Source: JAKEGN01 sp964465665
GTDB lineage: Bacteria; Pseudomonadota; Gammaproteobacteria; Steroidobacterales; Woeseiaceae
DNA: 21,941 nt
Assembly (NCBI GenBank): GCA_964465665.1
Contig: CAYXKM010000267.1
Span: 1-21,941, forward strand
Reading direction: 5' to 3'
In this document: positions 7,278 to 13,514 of the stretch, in pieces
How positions within the stretch are numbered: the stretch's first letter is position 1
How the letters are laid out: each line of letters opens with the position of its first letter
Translations under genes and position numbers: made by a program
The notes under the pieces: model-generated
Database searches by the model: none
What the model saw: the letters and a program-made list of their open reading frames with translations, nothing else
Told to the model about the DNA's origin: nothing

Positions 7278-8426
7278 TCAATCTGCCTCGATGGTCACTA
7301 TGGTGTCACTGAAATGACCGTTGAAATTACTGCGTCCGCTCAAGCTGTACGCCCCGATGCCGCTGAACTCAATGTAGTCGCCCGCCTGTATGTCCATTGG
7401 CAGGCCGACCGCGCCGGGCAGTACATCGATATTGTCGCAAGTCGGGCCATACAGTCGAAAGCTTTTCTCCGGGCCGGACATCGGCCGGCCGTCACGATAC
7501 GCGAGCGCCGGGTAACGGTCGTGACCTTTCAGCCGCAATTCCCAGAAGATGCCGTATATGCCGTCGTTGATGAACAGACGATCATCCTTTCGCATCAGCA
7601 CTTCGACGACCGCTGTGAGTCCGGGAGCCGCCAGCGCGCGGCCCGGTTCACAGAGGATTTCGCCATTTTCGCGCAGCGGCAGAGATGTCAGCGCATCCCG
7701 GACAGCAGCGAAATACTCGCTGATTGGCGGCACAGGAAACCCGGGATAGGGCATTGCAAATCCGCCGCCAATATCGACCAGCCGCAGTCTCATCGGCAGT
7801 TTCCGCAACACACCGGCTGCCACACTCATCGCGTAGCGATAGGCGTCAGGGTCGGTCACCGCGGAACCGACGTTGAAAGCAAGTGCCGGTTCGGCACCGG
7901 TCGCCGCGATCGCCTCGATGAGCGACGGAATCGCGGCCGGAGGCGCACCGAACTTTGCCGACAGGTCCGACATCGCAGATTTGTGATGCACGGCCATGCG
8001 GGCGAAAACCACCGAGCCCGACATGTCGATCTCTGCGGCCAGCGCCGTTGTGCCGTCCGCATGATCGATCACGAAGTGGCGCACGCCGTATTCCCGTTGT
8101 GCTGCCGCCGCCGCGCCGCGCAGCCGTACCGGTACCATGAAATAGCAGGTCGCGTCGGGGACAAGGTCAGCAACACGGGCTACCTCGGGTAGCGACGCGC
8201 AATCGAAATGCCGCACACCGGACTCGTACAGCAGGTGGATGATCGCCGGATGATCATTCGCTTTGACCGCATAAAGCACGCGGCCGGGGAATCCGGCGAC
8301 GAATGCGGCAGTCGAGGCGCGGTACCGTTTCGGATAAATGCAGTAGACCGGCTCGGATGGCCGCAGCTCGCGGAGCATCCCGCCCACGTCGGAAAATTCC
8401 CGGGTCACGGACGCGAAGCTCTGCAC
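7278..8426 (-). CDS. PLP-dependent ornithine/diamine decarboxylase family (fold III)
   Basis: Alanine-racemase-fold decarboxylase of 382 residues, most like bacterial ornithine decarboxylases, which make putrescine. Seen: PLP-lysine in LYAVKAND (Lys55), VDIGGGFAMPYPGF for phosphate binding, CEPGR, the ODC-type NDGIYG, GPTCDNIDVL with the catalytic Cys-Asp pair, and the closing SGIGAYSLSGRSNFNG. Odd: where ODC-type enzymes usually have a His stacking on PLP (FHVGS), this one has Asn (FNVGS, Asn185). The start is uncertain; I took a GTG at 8426, 4 nt after the marC stop, because the longer frame runs through marC. An ATG at 8378 is possible. Substrate (ornithine, lysine or another diamine precursor) is not fixed by sequence. 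Confidence 0.85.
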   Translation of the reverse strand: MQSFASVTREFSDVGGMLRELRPSEPVYCIYPKRYRASTAAFVAGFPGRVLYAVKANDHPAIIHLLYESGVRHFDCASLPEVARVADLVPDATCYFMVPVRLRGAAAAAQREYGVRHFVIDHADGTTALAAEIDMSGSVVFARMAVHHKSAMSDLSAKFGAPPAAIPSLIEAIAATGAEPALAFNVGSAVTDPDAYRYAMSVAAGVLRKLPMRLRLVDIGGGFAMPYPGFPVPPISEYFAAVRDALTSLPLRENGEILCEPGRALAAPGLTAVVEVLMRKDDRLFINDGIYGIFWELRLKGHDRYPALAYRDGRPMSGPEKSFRLYGPTCDNIDVLPGAVGLPMDIQAGDYIEFSGIGAYSLSGRSNFNGHFSDTIVTIEAD

Positions 8427-8430
8427 GACT

Positions 8431-9063
8431 TCAGTTGCCAAGCAGGCCACTTTGCCCGATGCCGTCGAGGATGAACTGCACTGCAAGAGCGGACAGCAGC
8501 ACACCCATCACACGCGATATGACATGCATGCCGGTGACACCGAGGATGCGGTAGATATGCGTTGCCAGAAGCATGCTGACCAATGTCAGGAACAACATCA
8601 GCAGCAAGGTCGCAATGACAGCAACCTGCAGCAGGAACACACCATGGGTTCCGGCCATCAGCAGTATGACCGCCCCCATTGCGCCGGGACCGGCGATAAG
8701 CGGGGTAGCCAGCGGAAATATTGCGATGTCCTGCCGGGTTGCGGCTTCCTTCGTCTCCTCCTCCGTGGTCGATGTCGCTCCGGAGGAAACGGCGAATGCC
8801 ATGTCGATACCGATCAACAGCAGAAGTATTCCACCGCCGATACGCAAAGCAGCCAGCGATATACCCAGGCTTCGTAGGATCACTTCTCCGAGCAGCGCAA
8901 ACGTCAGCAGTACGATGGTTGCAACGAGAGTACTGCGCAACGCCGTTATGCGCCGCGCGCGGGCCGTGTCGTTGGCTGTCAGCACCGCAAACATCGCAGC
9001 GACATCGAGCGGCCCGATGGTGGCAAACAGTGTCGTAAACGCTAGGATCGCGGTATCCAGCAT
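8431..9063 (-). CDS. MarC family integral membrane protein (copy 1)
   Basis: A 210-residue membrane protein with six hydrophobic segments and the MarC-family pattern: an N-terminal FATIGPLDVAAMFAVL, central GGGILLLLIGIDMAF, the IAIFPLATPLIAGPGAMGAVILL motif, and a C-terminal RVMGVLLSALAVQFILDGI. The biochemical function of MarC proteins is not established, and a link to multiple-antibiotic resistance was not confirmed in E. coli. A loop of about 20 acidic/threonine residues after TM3 (TSTTEEETKEAATR) is longer than in the second copy. It is preceded by an extended -10 candidate and directly followed by the decarboxylase, so the two are probably co-transcribed. Confidence 0.92.
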   Translation of the reverse strand: MLDTAILAFTTLFATIGPLDVAAMFAVLTANDTARARRITALRSTLVATIVLLTFALLGEVILRSLGISLAALRIGGGILLLLIGIDMAFAVSSGATSTTEEETKEAATRQDIAIFPLATPLIAGPGAMGAVILLMAGTHGVFLLQVAVIATLLLMLFLTLVSMLLATHIYRILGVTGMHVISRVMGVLLSALAVQFILDGIGQSGLLGN

Positions 9064-9096
9064 GATCGAGGTGTCCCGCGGAAGGTATATCGACGC

Positions 9097-9105
9097 ATTC
9101 TAGCA
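9097..9105 (-). promoter_or_regulatory. Extended -10 candidate upstream of marC copy 1
   Basis: On the minus strand TGCTAGAAT (extended -10 form TGnTAGAAT) lies about 34 nt upstream of the marC ATG, in the 89-bp gap that is the widest break between can and csaA. A 7-bp inverted repeat (TGATCGG 9109-9115, CCGATCA 9121-9127) sits immediately upstream and could be an operator. No convincing -35 is seen. Confidence 0.35.
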
Positions 9106-9152
9106 GGATGATCGGAGCCGCCGATCAGGGCCATTAGCCTGTTTAAAAACAA

Positions 9153-9644
9153 TTAGTTGAGCGCGGAGTTGACCCACACCCCAATGAAATGCGAAATGCC
9201 GACAACTGCAATCGCGATCAGGACGTGCTCGCCGACGATGGGCAACACCGCCGTATTCTGTACCCGTGCAAGGTAGGCGCTGAGCATGGCAATTACGATC
9301 AGGCCCCAGCCCACGCACACGAGCACTGCGATCGATAGCGGAAACCACAAGAGCGGCAGGGCGAAACTTGCGGCAACAACAAGTTTTGTGAGGAATGTGG
9401 TCACGGTTGCAACCCACACCTGTGAGTGCGTGGAATCCGGATCGGCTTCCTGTGCGAGGTGAATGCCGAGCGCATCGGACATTGCGTCCGCCACGGCAAT
9501 CACGAGGATGCCACCAAGCACCGCCACCAAAGAACGTGTACCGGAATACAAACCGACGATGAGCCCGATCGTGGTTATGACTCCTGACGTCGCACCGAAA
9601 AAAAGCCCGGTTCTTGCGCCTTTGTTTTCCATCAGTTTGATCAC
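9153..9644 (-). CDS. VIT1/CCC1-like membrane protein
   Basis: A 163-residue protein with five predicted membrane segments, the count of the VIT1/CCC1 iron/manganese transporter family. The first segment reads GLFFGATSGVITTIGLIVGL and the second LGGILVIAVADAMSDALGIHLAQEA; the glycine spacing and acidic face match TM1-TM2 of that family, and this divergent subgroup has AD..SDALG in place of the plant/yeast consensus. The large cytoplasmic metal-binding loop between TM2 and TM3 is reduced to about 10 residues (DPDSTHS). Start GTG at 9644 is chosen because GGAG lies 7 nt upstream; an ATG four codons later has no such site. Metal transport is inferred from family only. Confidence 0.75.
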   Translation of the reverse strand: MIKLMENKGARTGLFFGATSGVITTIGLIVGLYSGTRSLVAVLGGILVIAVADAMSDALGIHLAQEADPDSTHSQVWVATVTTFLTKLVVAASFALPLLWFPLSIAVLVCVGWGLIVIAMLSAYLARVQNTAVLPIVGEHVLIAIAVVGISHFIGVWVNSALN

Positions 9645-9657
9645 GTATTGACTCCGT

Positions 9658-10167
9658 TCATGTCTCGAGCAGATACAGGTTGATTTCATCCGTATCGGGT
9701 AGCAATCGCAAGCGGCGTTCAAACGCGAATCCAGCCCTCTCCAGCAGCCGGATGGAACCGTGATTCGCCGGATTGGTTATTCCAAGTATGCGCTTGAGTG
9801 CGAGCCCAGTCCGCGCGTGCTCGATGACGGCAGCAGCAGCTTCGCTCGCGTAGCCGTGACGTCGAAACTCCGGCAATAATGCAAAACCGACGTCGGGATA
9901 ATCGAGGCCACTACGCTGCACAAGACCGCAAATGCCGATCCGGGTTGCATCCGACAGCAGGCGCACAAGCAGCAGGCCGAACCCGTGGCGCCGGTAGCTG
10001 TCCATGGGCCCGTTTCGCAGGTACTCCTGCGCATCGGCAATGGTCCTTACACCTTTGTCACCGATGTAGCGGAGAAACGAGTCATCGTTCAGCAATTCCA
10101 CGATGAATTTTGCGTCATCGAATGACAGATCGCCCAGTATCAGGCGCCGTGTGCGCAACACCGTCAC
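9658..10167 (-). CDS. GNAT family N-acetyltransferase (RimJ/RimL type)
   Basis: A 169-residue Acetyltransf_3-type enzyme: TVLRTRRLILGDLSFDDAKF at the N-terminus, the acetyl-CoA loop LLPEFRRHGYASEAAAAVI near residue 110, and the closing NHGSIRLLERAGF. The acceptor is unknown; relatives modify protein N-termini or small molecules. The GTG start overlaps the upstream stop in a GTGA arrangement, a strong sign of translational coupling. The frame is open well upstream, but that part is arginine-rich noise antisense-free of any family match. It ends 13 bp before the VIT-like gene. Confidence 0.9.
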   Translation of the reverse strand: MTVLRTRRLILGDLSFDDAKFIVELLNDDSFLRYIGDKGVRTIADAQEYLRNGPMDSYRRHGFGLLLVRLLSDATRIGICGLVQRSGLDYPDVGFALLPEFRRHGYASEAAAAVIEHARTGLALKRILGITNPANHGSIRLLERAGFAFERRLRLLPDTDEINLYLLET

Positions 10168-10664
10168 GGTTCGATGCCGAGATGCTGCAGGGTTTCCTCT
10201 TTCAGCGAATCCAGGGTCTCGAGTTCCACCGTGCAGCGATTGCTGCGGCAAATTGCCCGGCGTTCGGCACCGTCCGTATCGCAGTCGTAGTACACACGAA
10301 ACCGGCAGCTCGCTTCGTATAGGTCGTATTGCCGGCGCAGCGCGGTGATTTCCGAATTGGACACCGAGGTCATGCACTGTATCGGGTATCCGTAGTCGAA
10401 CAGCGTGCAATCGTCGTCGGTTGCGCAATACCGTGAGTTTTCGACAGCACGCAACATCTCGCTTTCGGCGGCATCGCAACTTCCAGAGGATTGCACGCTG
10501 CGAACGGGCCCGCGCAGACCGGAATCCCGTGGCGCATTCAGCGTAGCACGGTCCAGTTCCCGCGGCTGCCAGCGGGACCTGTCGTCGAAATGATTTGCAA
10601 TGAGGAACAGGCCCAATGCCAGCGCGACCGCAAGCAATGTCGTATTCGAAGACCGTCGGTTCAC
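10164..10664 (-). CDS. Exported or membrane-anchored eight-cysteine protein, unknown function
   Basis: A 166-residue protein with a short basic start (MNRRSSN) and one hydrophobic segment (about residues 9-23), followed by a hydrophilic periplasmic domain. The segment has no obvious signal-peptidase site, so it may stay anchored. Eight cysteines (63, 80, 86, 97, 120, 128, 139, 144) could form four disulfides; the run YCATDDDCTLFDYG and the end ICRSNRCTVEL are the most distinctive parts. I recognise no family with certainty. It lies 10 bp after the SDR gene and overlaps the GNAT gene by 4 bp, so it is embedded in the operon. Confidence 0.75.
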   Translation of the reverse strand: MNRRSSNTTLLAVALALGLFLIANHFDDRSRWQPRELDRATLNAPRDSGLRGPVRSVQSSGSCDAAESEMLRAVENSRYCATDDDCTLFDYGYPIQCMTSVSNSEITALRRQYDLYEASCRFRVYYDCDTDGAERRAICRSNRCTVELETLDSLKEETLQHLGIEP

Positions 10665-10674
10665 ACAGGGCCGG

Positions 10675-11436
10675 TCAGCTGCGAAGGTACGACGCGCCGT
10701 TCACGTCGATGATCGTTCCGGTCGTGAATTCGGCGCCGTCCGATGCCAGGAACAGGACCGCATTCGCGACCTCCTCCGGCCGTGCGACACGGCCAAGAGG
10801 ACTCTGGGCGCGGATGGAATCGCCGCGACTGCCTTCGAGCCATTCGGCCGCCATGTCGGTCTCAACGAAGCCCGGGGCAACCACGCCGACGAAAATATTG
10901 TGCGGCGCCAGCGCCACGGCAAGCGACTGGCTGAGGGCATTCAGCCCGGCTTTGCTCGCGCCGTACGCCGGCCCATCCGGCTCCCCGCGAAACGCACCTC
11001 GTGACGAAACATTGACAATGCGTCCGCCGCCGTTACGCATCATGTGCTGTGCCGCGCAATAACAGATCGATGCCGCAGCGAGCAGGTTGGTGTCGATGGT
11101 CTGTCGCCAGGCCGAATTCCATTCATTGAACGTCACCGAAGCGATCGGGTGAGAGAGGTAGATGCCCGCGTTGTTCACGACTACATCCAGCCCGCCAAGA
11201 GCGTCGATGCTGTTTTCCACCAGTGATGCGGCCTCATCGGGGACAGCGAGGTCGGCCTGCAGCGCAACGTGGCCCTTTCCGTTGAGTTTTCGCAGGCAGC
11301 TCGCCGCTGCCTTGCCGTTCGCGCGATAGTTGATCGCCACCCGGGCGCCCCTCTCGGCAAACGCCAGCGCAATGGCTTCGCCAATACCGCGCGAACCGCC
11401 GGTTACAAGCACTTTTTTGTCATGAAACTGCAGCAT
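10675..11436 (-). CDS. Short-chain dehydrogenase/reductase (FabG-like)
   Basis: A 253-residue classical SDR, NAD(P)H-dependent. Cofactor loop TGGSRGIG at residues 12-19, NNAG at 88-91, Asn117, catalytic Ser in NVSSRG (144/145), Tyr158 and Lys162 in YGASK, and the C-terminal LASDGAEFTTGTIIDVNGA block. NYRAN after the second strand hints at NADP(H) preference. It resembles 3-oxoacyl-ACP reductases, but it is not in a fatty-acid cluster, so the substrate is open. The ATG at 11436 is used because the Rossmann fold begins there; the frame continues upstream through the carbonic anhydrase gene without meaning. 29 bp follow the carbonic anhydrase stop. Confidence 0.93.
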   Translation of the reverse strand: MLQFHDKKVLVTGGSRGIGEAIALAFAERGARVAINYRANGKAAASCLRKLNGKGHVALQADLAVPDEAASLVENSIDALGGLDVVVNNAGIYLSHPIASVTFNEWNSAWRQTIDTNLLAAASICYCAAQHMMRNGGGRIVNVSSRGAFRGEPDGPAYGASKAGLNALSQSLAVALAPHNIFVGVVAPGFVETDMAAEWLEGSRGDSIRAQSPLGRVARPEEVANAVLFLASDGAEFTTGTIIDVNGASYLRS

Positions 11437-11465
11437 CGGGAAACTCGCCAGTTGATACGCTTGAG

Positions 11466-12089
11466 CTATGTCTGATCCGCGTCGAAAAACTCGACTTCTC
11501 CGGTATCGAGGGAATATTCCGCACCGACGACCAGCAGGCCATCCTCCCTGATCAGTTGCTCCAGAATATCCGATCCGTGACGAAGATGATCCATGGACAC
11601 GCGCACATTGGCGCGTACAGCATGATCGACCAGCGAGTCCAGGTCGTGCTTCAAATGCGTCTGCAGCAGTTCCGCGACGGATGGACGAATCCGGTCGACG
11701 ATGGCATGCAAATTCTTCGACTGGTTCTCCGTCGGCCGGCGCATCTCTTCGAGCGTCGCGATCACGGCGCCGCACTGCGAGTGCCCGAGCACCACGACAA
11801 GCCGCGTTCCGAATCGTGCAGCCGCGAATTCCACGCTGGCAATCTGCGATGGCGCGACTATATTGCCGGCAACCCGGATCACGAAAAGATCGCCGAGCCC
11901 CTGGTCGAACACGATCTCCGCCGGAACACGCGAATCCGAACAGCCGAGGATGATGGCGAATGGCTTCTGTTCCCTTGCCGTCGCCGCCCGGCGTGCATGA
12001 CTCAAATTGGTATCCGGACTCGGAGCGTCGGCAACGAACCGCCGGTTTCCCTCACGAAGGCTTTGCAGTGCCTGCTTTGCGGTCAACAT
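11466..12089 (-). CDS. can: Beta-class carbonic anhydrase
   Basis: Interconverts CO2 and bicarbonate in the cytoplasm. The 207-residue protein has the full beta-class zinc site: Cys50, Asp52 and Arg54 in GCSDSRVP, and His103 and Cys106 in LGHSQCGAV. The Asp-Arg pair is the usual dyad that controls access to zinc. Other matches are VIRVAGNI and the N-terminal REGNRRFV. No signal peptide. It heads a close-packed run of minus-strand genes (SDR, Cys-rich protein, GNAT, VIT-like) and is preceded by a 38-bp dyad-symmetric element, a possible control site. The symbol is given on class; a paralogue name could differ. Confidence 0.95.
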   Translation of the reverse strand: MLTAKQALQSLREGNRRFVADAPSPDTNLSHARRAATAREQKPFAIILGCSDSRVPAEIVFDQGLGDLFVIRVAGNIVAPSQIASVEFAAARFGTRLVVVLGHSQCGAVIATLEEMRRPTENQSKNLHAIVDRIRPSVAELLQTHLKHDLDSLVDHAVRANVRVSMDHLRHGSDILEQLIREDGLLVVGAEYSLDTGEVEFFDADQT

Positions 12090-12101
12090 CGGTTTCCGTT
12101 A

Positions 12102-12139
12102 CCTGTCAGTTGCCTGTGCCGGCACTGACACCTGACAGG
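12102..12139. promoter_or_regulatory. 38-bp dyad-symmetric element upstream of carbonic anhydrase
   Basis: Outer arms CCTGTCAG (12102-12109) and CTGACAGG (12132-12139) are exact reverse complements, and the perfect 10-bp palindrome GTGCCGGCAC (12116-12125) shares the same centre (12120.5). The 6-nt stretches between arms and core do not pair. It lies 13-50 nt before the can ATG, where either an operator for a symmetric regulator or an mRNA hairpin is possible. Confidence 0.5.
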
Positions 12140-12197
12140 CCGGCAACGAACGGCTGAATTGCGCATGAGTACTCCGGCATGCATGGAAGGTTGCAAT

Positions 12198-12490
12198 TCA
12201 GACTATCAGGAATCCGGGCCGCCGGGTTGCGGCGATGCGCGCTCGCGAAAGCCAGTTGCGCCGGCAGCGGGCAAGCCGGTCGCCATCAAGGTTCGACGCC
12301 GAGCGAGTCAGCGAGAACTCCTTCAAGTCTTTGAAAGTATTAACATTAACAACCGACAATAGTGCCCATCGATGTCGCAGGCAACGAACGGGACCGCGCC
12401 GCACACCGAGCACCGAACACATATAAAAGTCCGCCGTTTCGGTACCAAACCGGTATTTCGAGACCCGTGACCAATCGTCGATCGCAGCCA
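12198..12490 (-). pseudogene. Remnant of a GFA (CENP-V/GFA) family gene, 5'-truncated and frameshifted
   Basis: Three stretches in two frames join into the C-terminal half of a GFA-family protein: VSKYRFGTETADFYMC (about 12464-12417), then CSVCGAVPFVACDIDGHYC in the next frame (about 12412-12354), then VVNVNTF...RLARCRRNW back in the first frame (12353-12252). The family consensus is of the form 'Y.FGT.TADF..C..CG..P......G...AVVNVN.F' and ends 'RLARR.RNW'. The first shift is explained by an imperfect 7-bp tandem duplication (TGTTCGG/TGCTCGG) inside the CxxCG codons, the second by one missing base after the HYC codons; together they add six bases, so the frame is restored. The N-terminal half with the first zinc cysteines is absent, and marC copy 2 ends there. 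Sequencing error could mimic the one-base change but hardly the duplication. Confidence 0.75.
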
Positions 12491-12501
12491 CAAGCTCCGC
12501 T

Positions 12502-13125
12502 CTACGTCGCCGCTTTGATCCACTGCTCCACACCAATCGCGTTCATGATCAGTTCGATTGAAAATGCTGCGAGGACCATCCCCATGATCTTGGTGAGTAA
12601 GGACGCGCCACCGACGCCAATCACGTTGATGATCTTTTCAGCGCTCACCATCAACAGCCACGTAAAGCCCAGAACGGCAATCGTAATCAGCGCCGTCCCG
12701 GCCTGCACAGGGATGGAATGGATGTGATTGTCCGTCAGCAGGATGACCGCGAGGATTGCGCCCGGCGTGGCGGTTGCCGGGATTGCCAGCGGGAAAACAG
12801 CAATATCGTGCTCGGGCTCGCCCTTCAATTTTTGTGTCGGTGATCCAAAAATCATTTGCAGTCCGAACAGGAACAGGACGATACCGCCGCCAACCTGGAA
12901 AGAGATCAGCCTGACGCCCATGGCCGTCAGTACAATCTGCCCGATGACGATGGCGCCGATCAGCACCGCACCCGCATATAAAACCGTACGCGTCGCGGTC
13001 TTGCGGCGCTTGTCGCTCGGCAGCCCGGCCGTAAGGCCGGCGAATATCGCCATCGTGCCGATGGGATCGATCGTCGCCCAGAGGATCAGCGCATCCTGTA
13101 TGAATTTCTCAAGCATGGTACGCAT
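12502..13125 (-). CDS. MarC family integral membrane protein (copy 2)
   Basis: A 207-residue membrane protein with six hydrophobic segments. Family blocks: LWATIDPIGTMAIFAGLT at the N-terminus, GGGIVLFLFGLQMIFG, HDIAVFPLAIPATATPGAILAVILL and the C-terminal KIMGMVLAAFSIELIMNAIG. It shares the plan of the MarC protein at 8.4-9.1 kb but differs at most positions, so it is an old paralogue rather than a recent duplicate. The first ATG (13125) lies in the loop of a 7-bp inverted repeat; an in-frame ATG three codons later is an alternative start. No clear ribosome-binding site. Function of the family is unknown. Confidence 0.92.
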   Translation of the reverse strand: MRTMLEKFIQDALILWATIDPIGTMAIFAGLTAGLPSDKRRKTATRTVLYAGAVLIGAIVIGQIVLTAMGVRLISFQVGGGIVLFLFGLQMIFGSPTQKLKGEPEHDIAVFPLAIPATATPGAILAVILLTDNHIHSIPVQAGTALITIAVLGFTWLLMVSAEKIINVIGVGGASLLTKIMGMVLAAFSIELIMNAIGVEQWIKAAT

Positions 13126-13133
13126 AGTACCAT
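13115..13133 (-). other. Inverted repeat around the marC copy 2 start codon
   Basis: ATGGTAC (13115-13121) and GTACCAT (13127-13133) flank a 5-nt loop whose minus-strand sequence TATGC contains the ATG chosen as start. The mRNA could fold so that the start codon is presented in the loop while neighbouring ATGs are paired. Confidence 0.4.
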
Positions 13134-13167
13134 CGGCCGCTAACGCCGCGATTTTGCGTTCACAGGC

Positions 13168-13506
13168 TCAATCGTTAGCTACAGCGTCTCGCTTCGCGAT
13201 CGACCACGCTGTAAAAATCATCGCAAACAGCGTGAGGACGATCCAGTAGGCCTTGTGGTTCCCAAGGAATTGCAGCCAGGTCATGGACTCGCCGGAACCT
13301 TGCCCGTGGCCATAAAGCCGGTGCACCACGGCGGAAATCCCGCCGAAGATCAGATTAGCAATGCCGAGAGCCAGGACTGTCTGCGCCTTCCTCTCCCCGG
13401 ATTGGACAGCTAATTTCCGGTTGCGGAGCAGTGGCAGGCTTAAGGCCGTGCCAAGCACTCCCGTGGCCAGTGAGACCAGGAGCGACAGCGAGTAAACGGA
13501 ATCCAT
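13168..13506 (-). CDS. Small membrane protein, unknown function
   Basis: A 112-residue protein with three hydrophobic segments: SLSLLVSLATGVLGTALSL, TVLALGIANLIFGGISAVV, and AYWIVLTLFAMIFTAWSIA. A His/Gly-rich loop (HRLYGHGQGSGES) lies between the second and third. I do not recognise the family. The ATG at 13506, 8 bp after the serine-hydrolase stop, is preferred to one ten codons earlier that would overlap that gene; CAGGG precedes it. Close spacing suggests it is the last gene of the HXXEE-hydrolase group. Confidence 0.7.
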   Translation of the reverse strand: MDSVYSLSLLVSLATGVLGTALSLPLLRNRKLAVQSGERKAQTVLALGIANLIFGGISAVVHRLYGHGQGSGESMTWLQFLGNHKAYWIVLTLFAMIFTAWSIAKRDAVAND

Positions 13507-13514
13507 CGGCCCTG

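Noticed and set aside
6513..8192. 559-codon open frame on the plus strand
   Set aside because: It lies antisense to osmC, csaA and the decarboxylase, all with clear family motifs, and its arginine/histidine-rich translation matches nothing; it is a product of high GC.
12270..12310. GGTTCGA-like stretch recalling a tRNA T-arm
   Set aside because: No acceptor, D or anticodon stems can be paired around it, and the region is explained by the GFA relic on the other strand.
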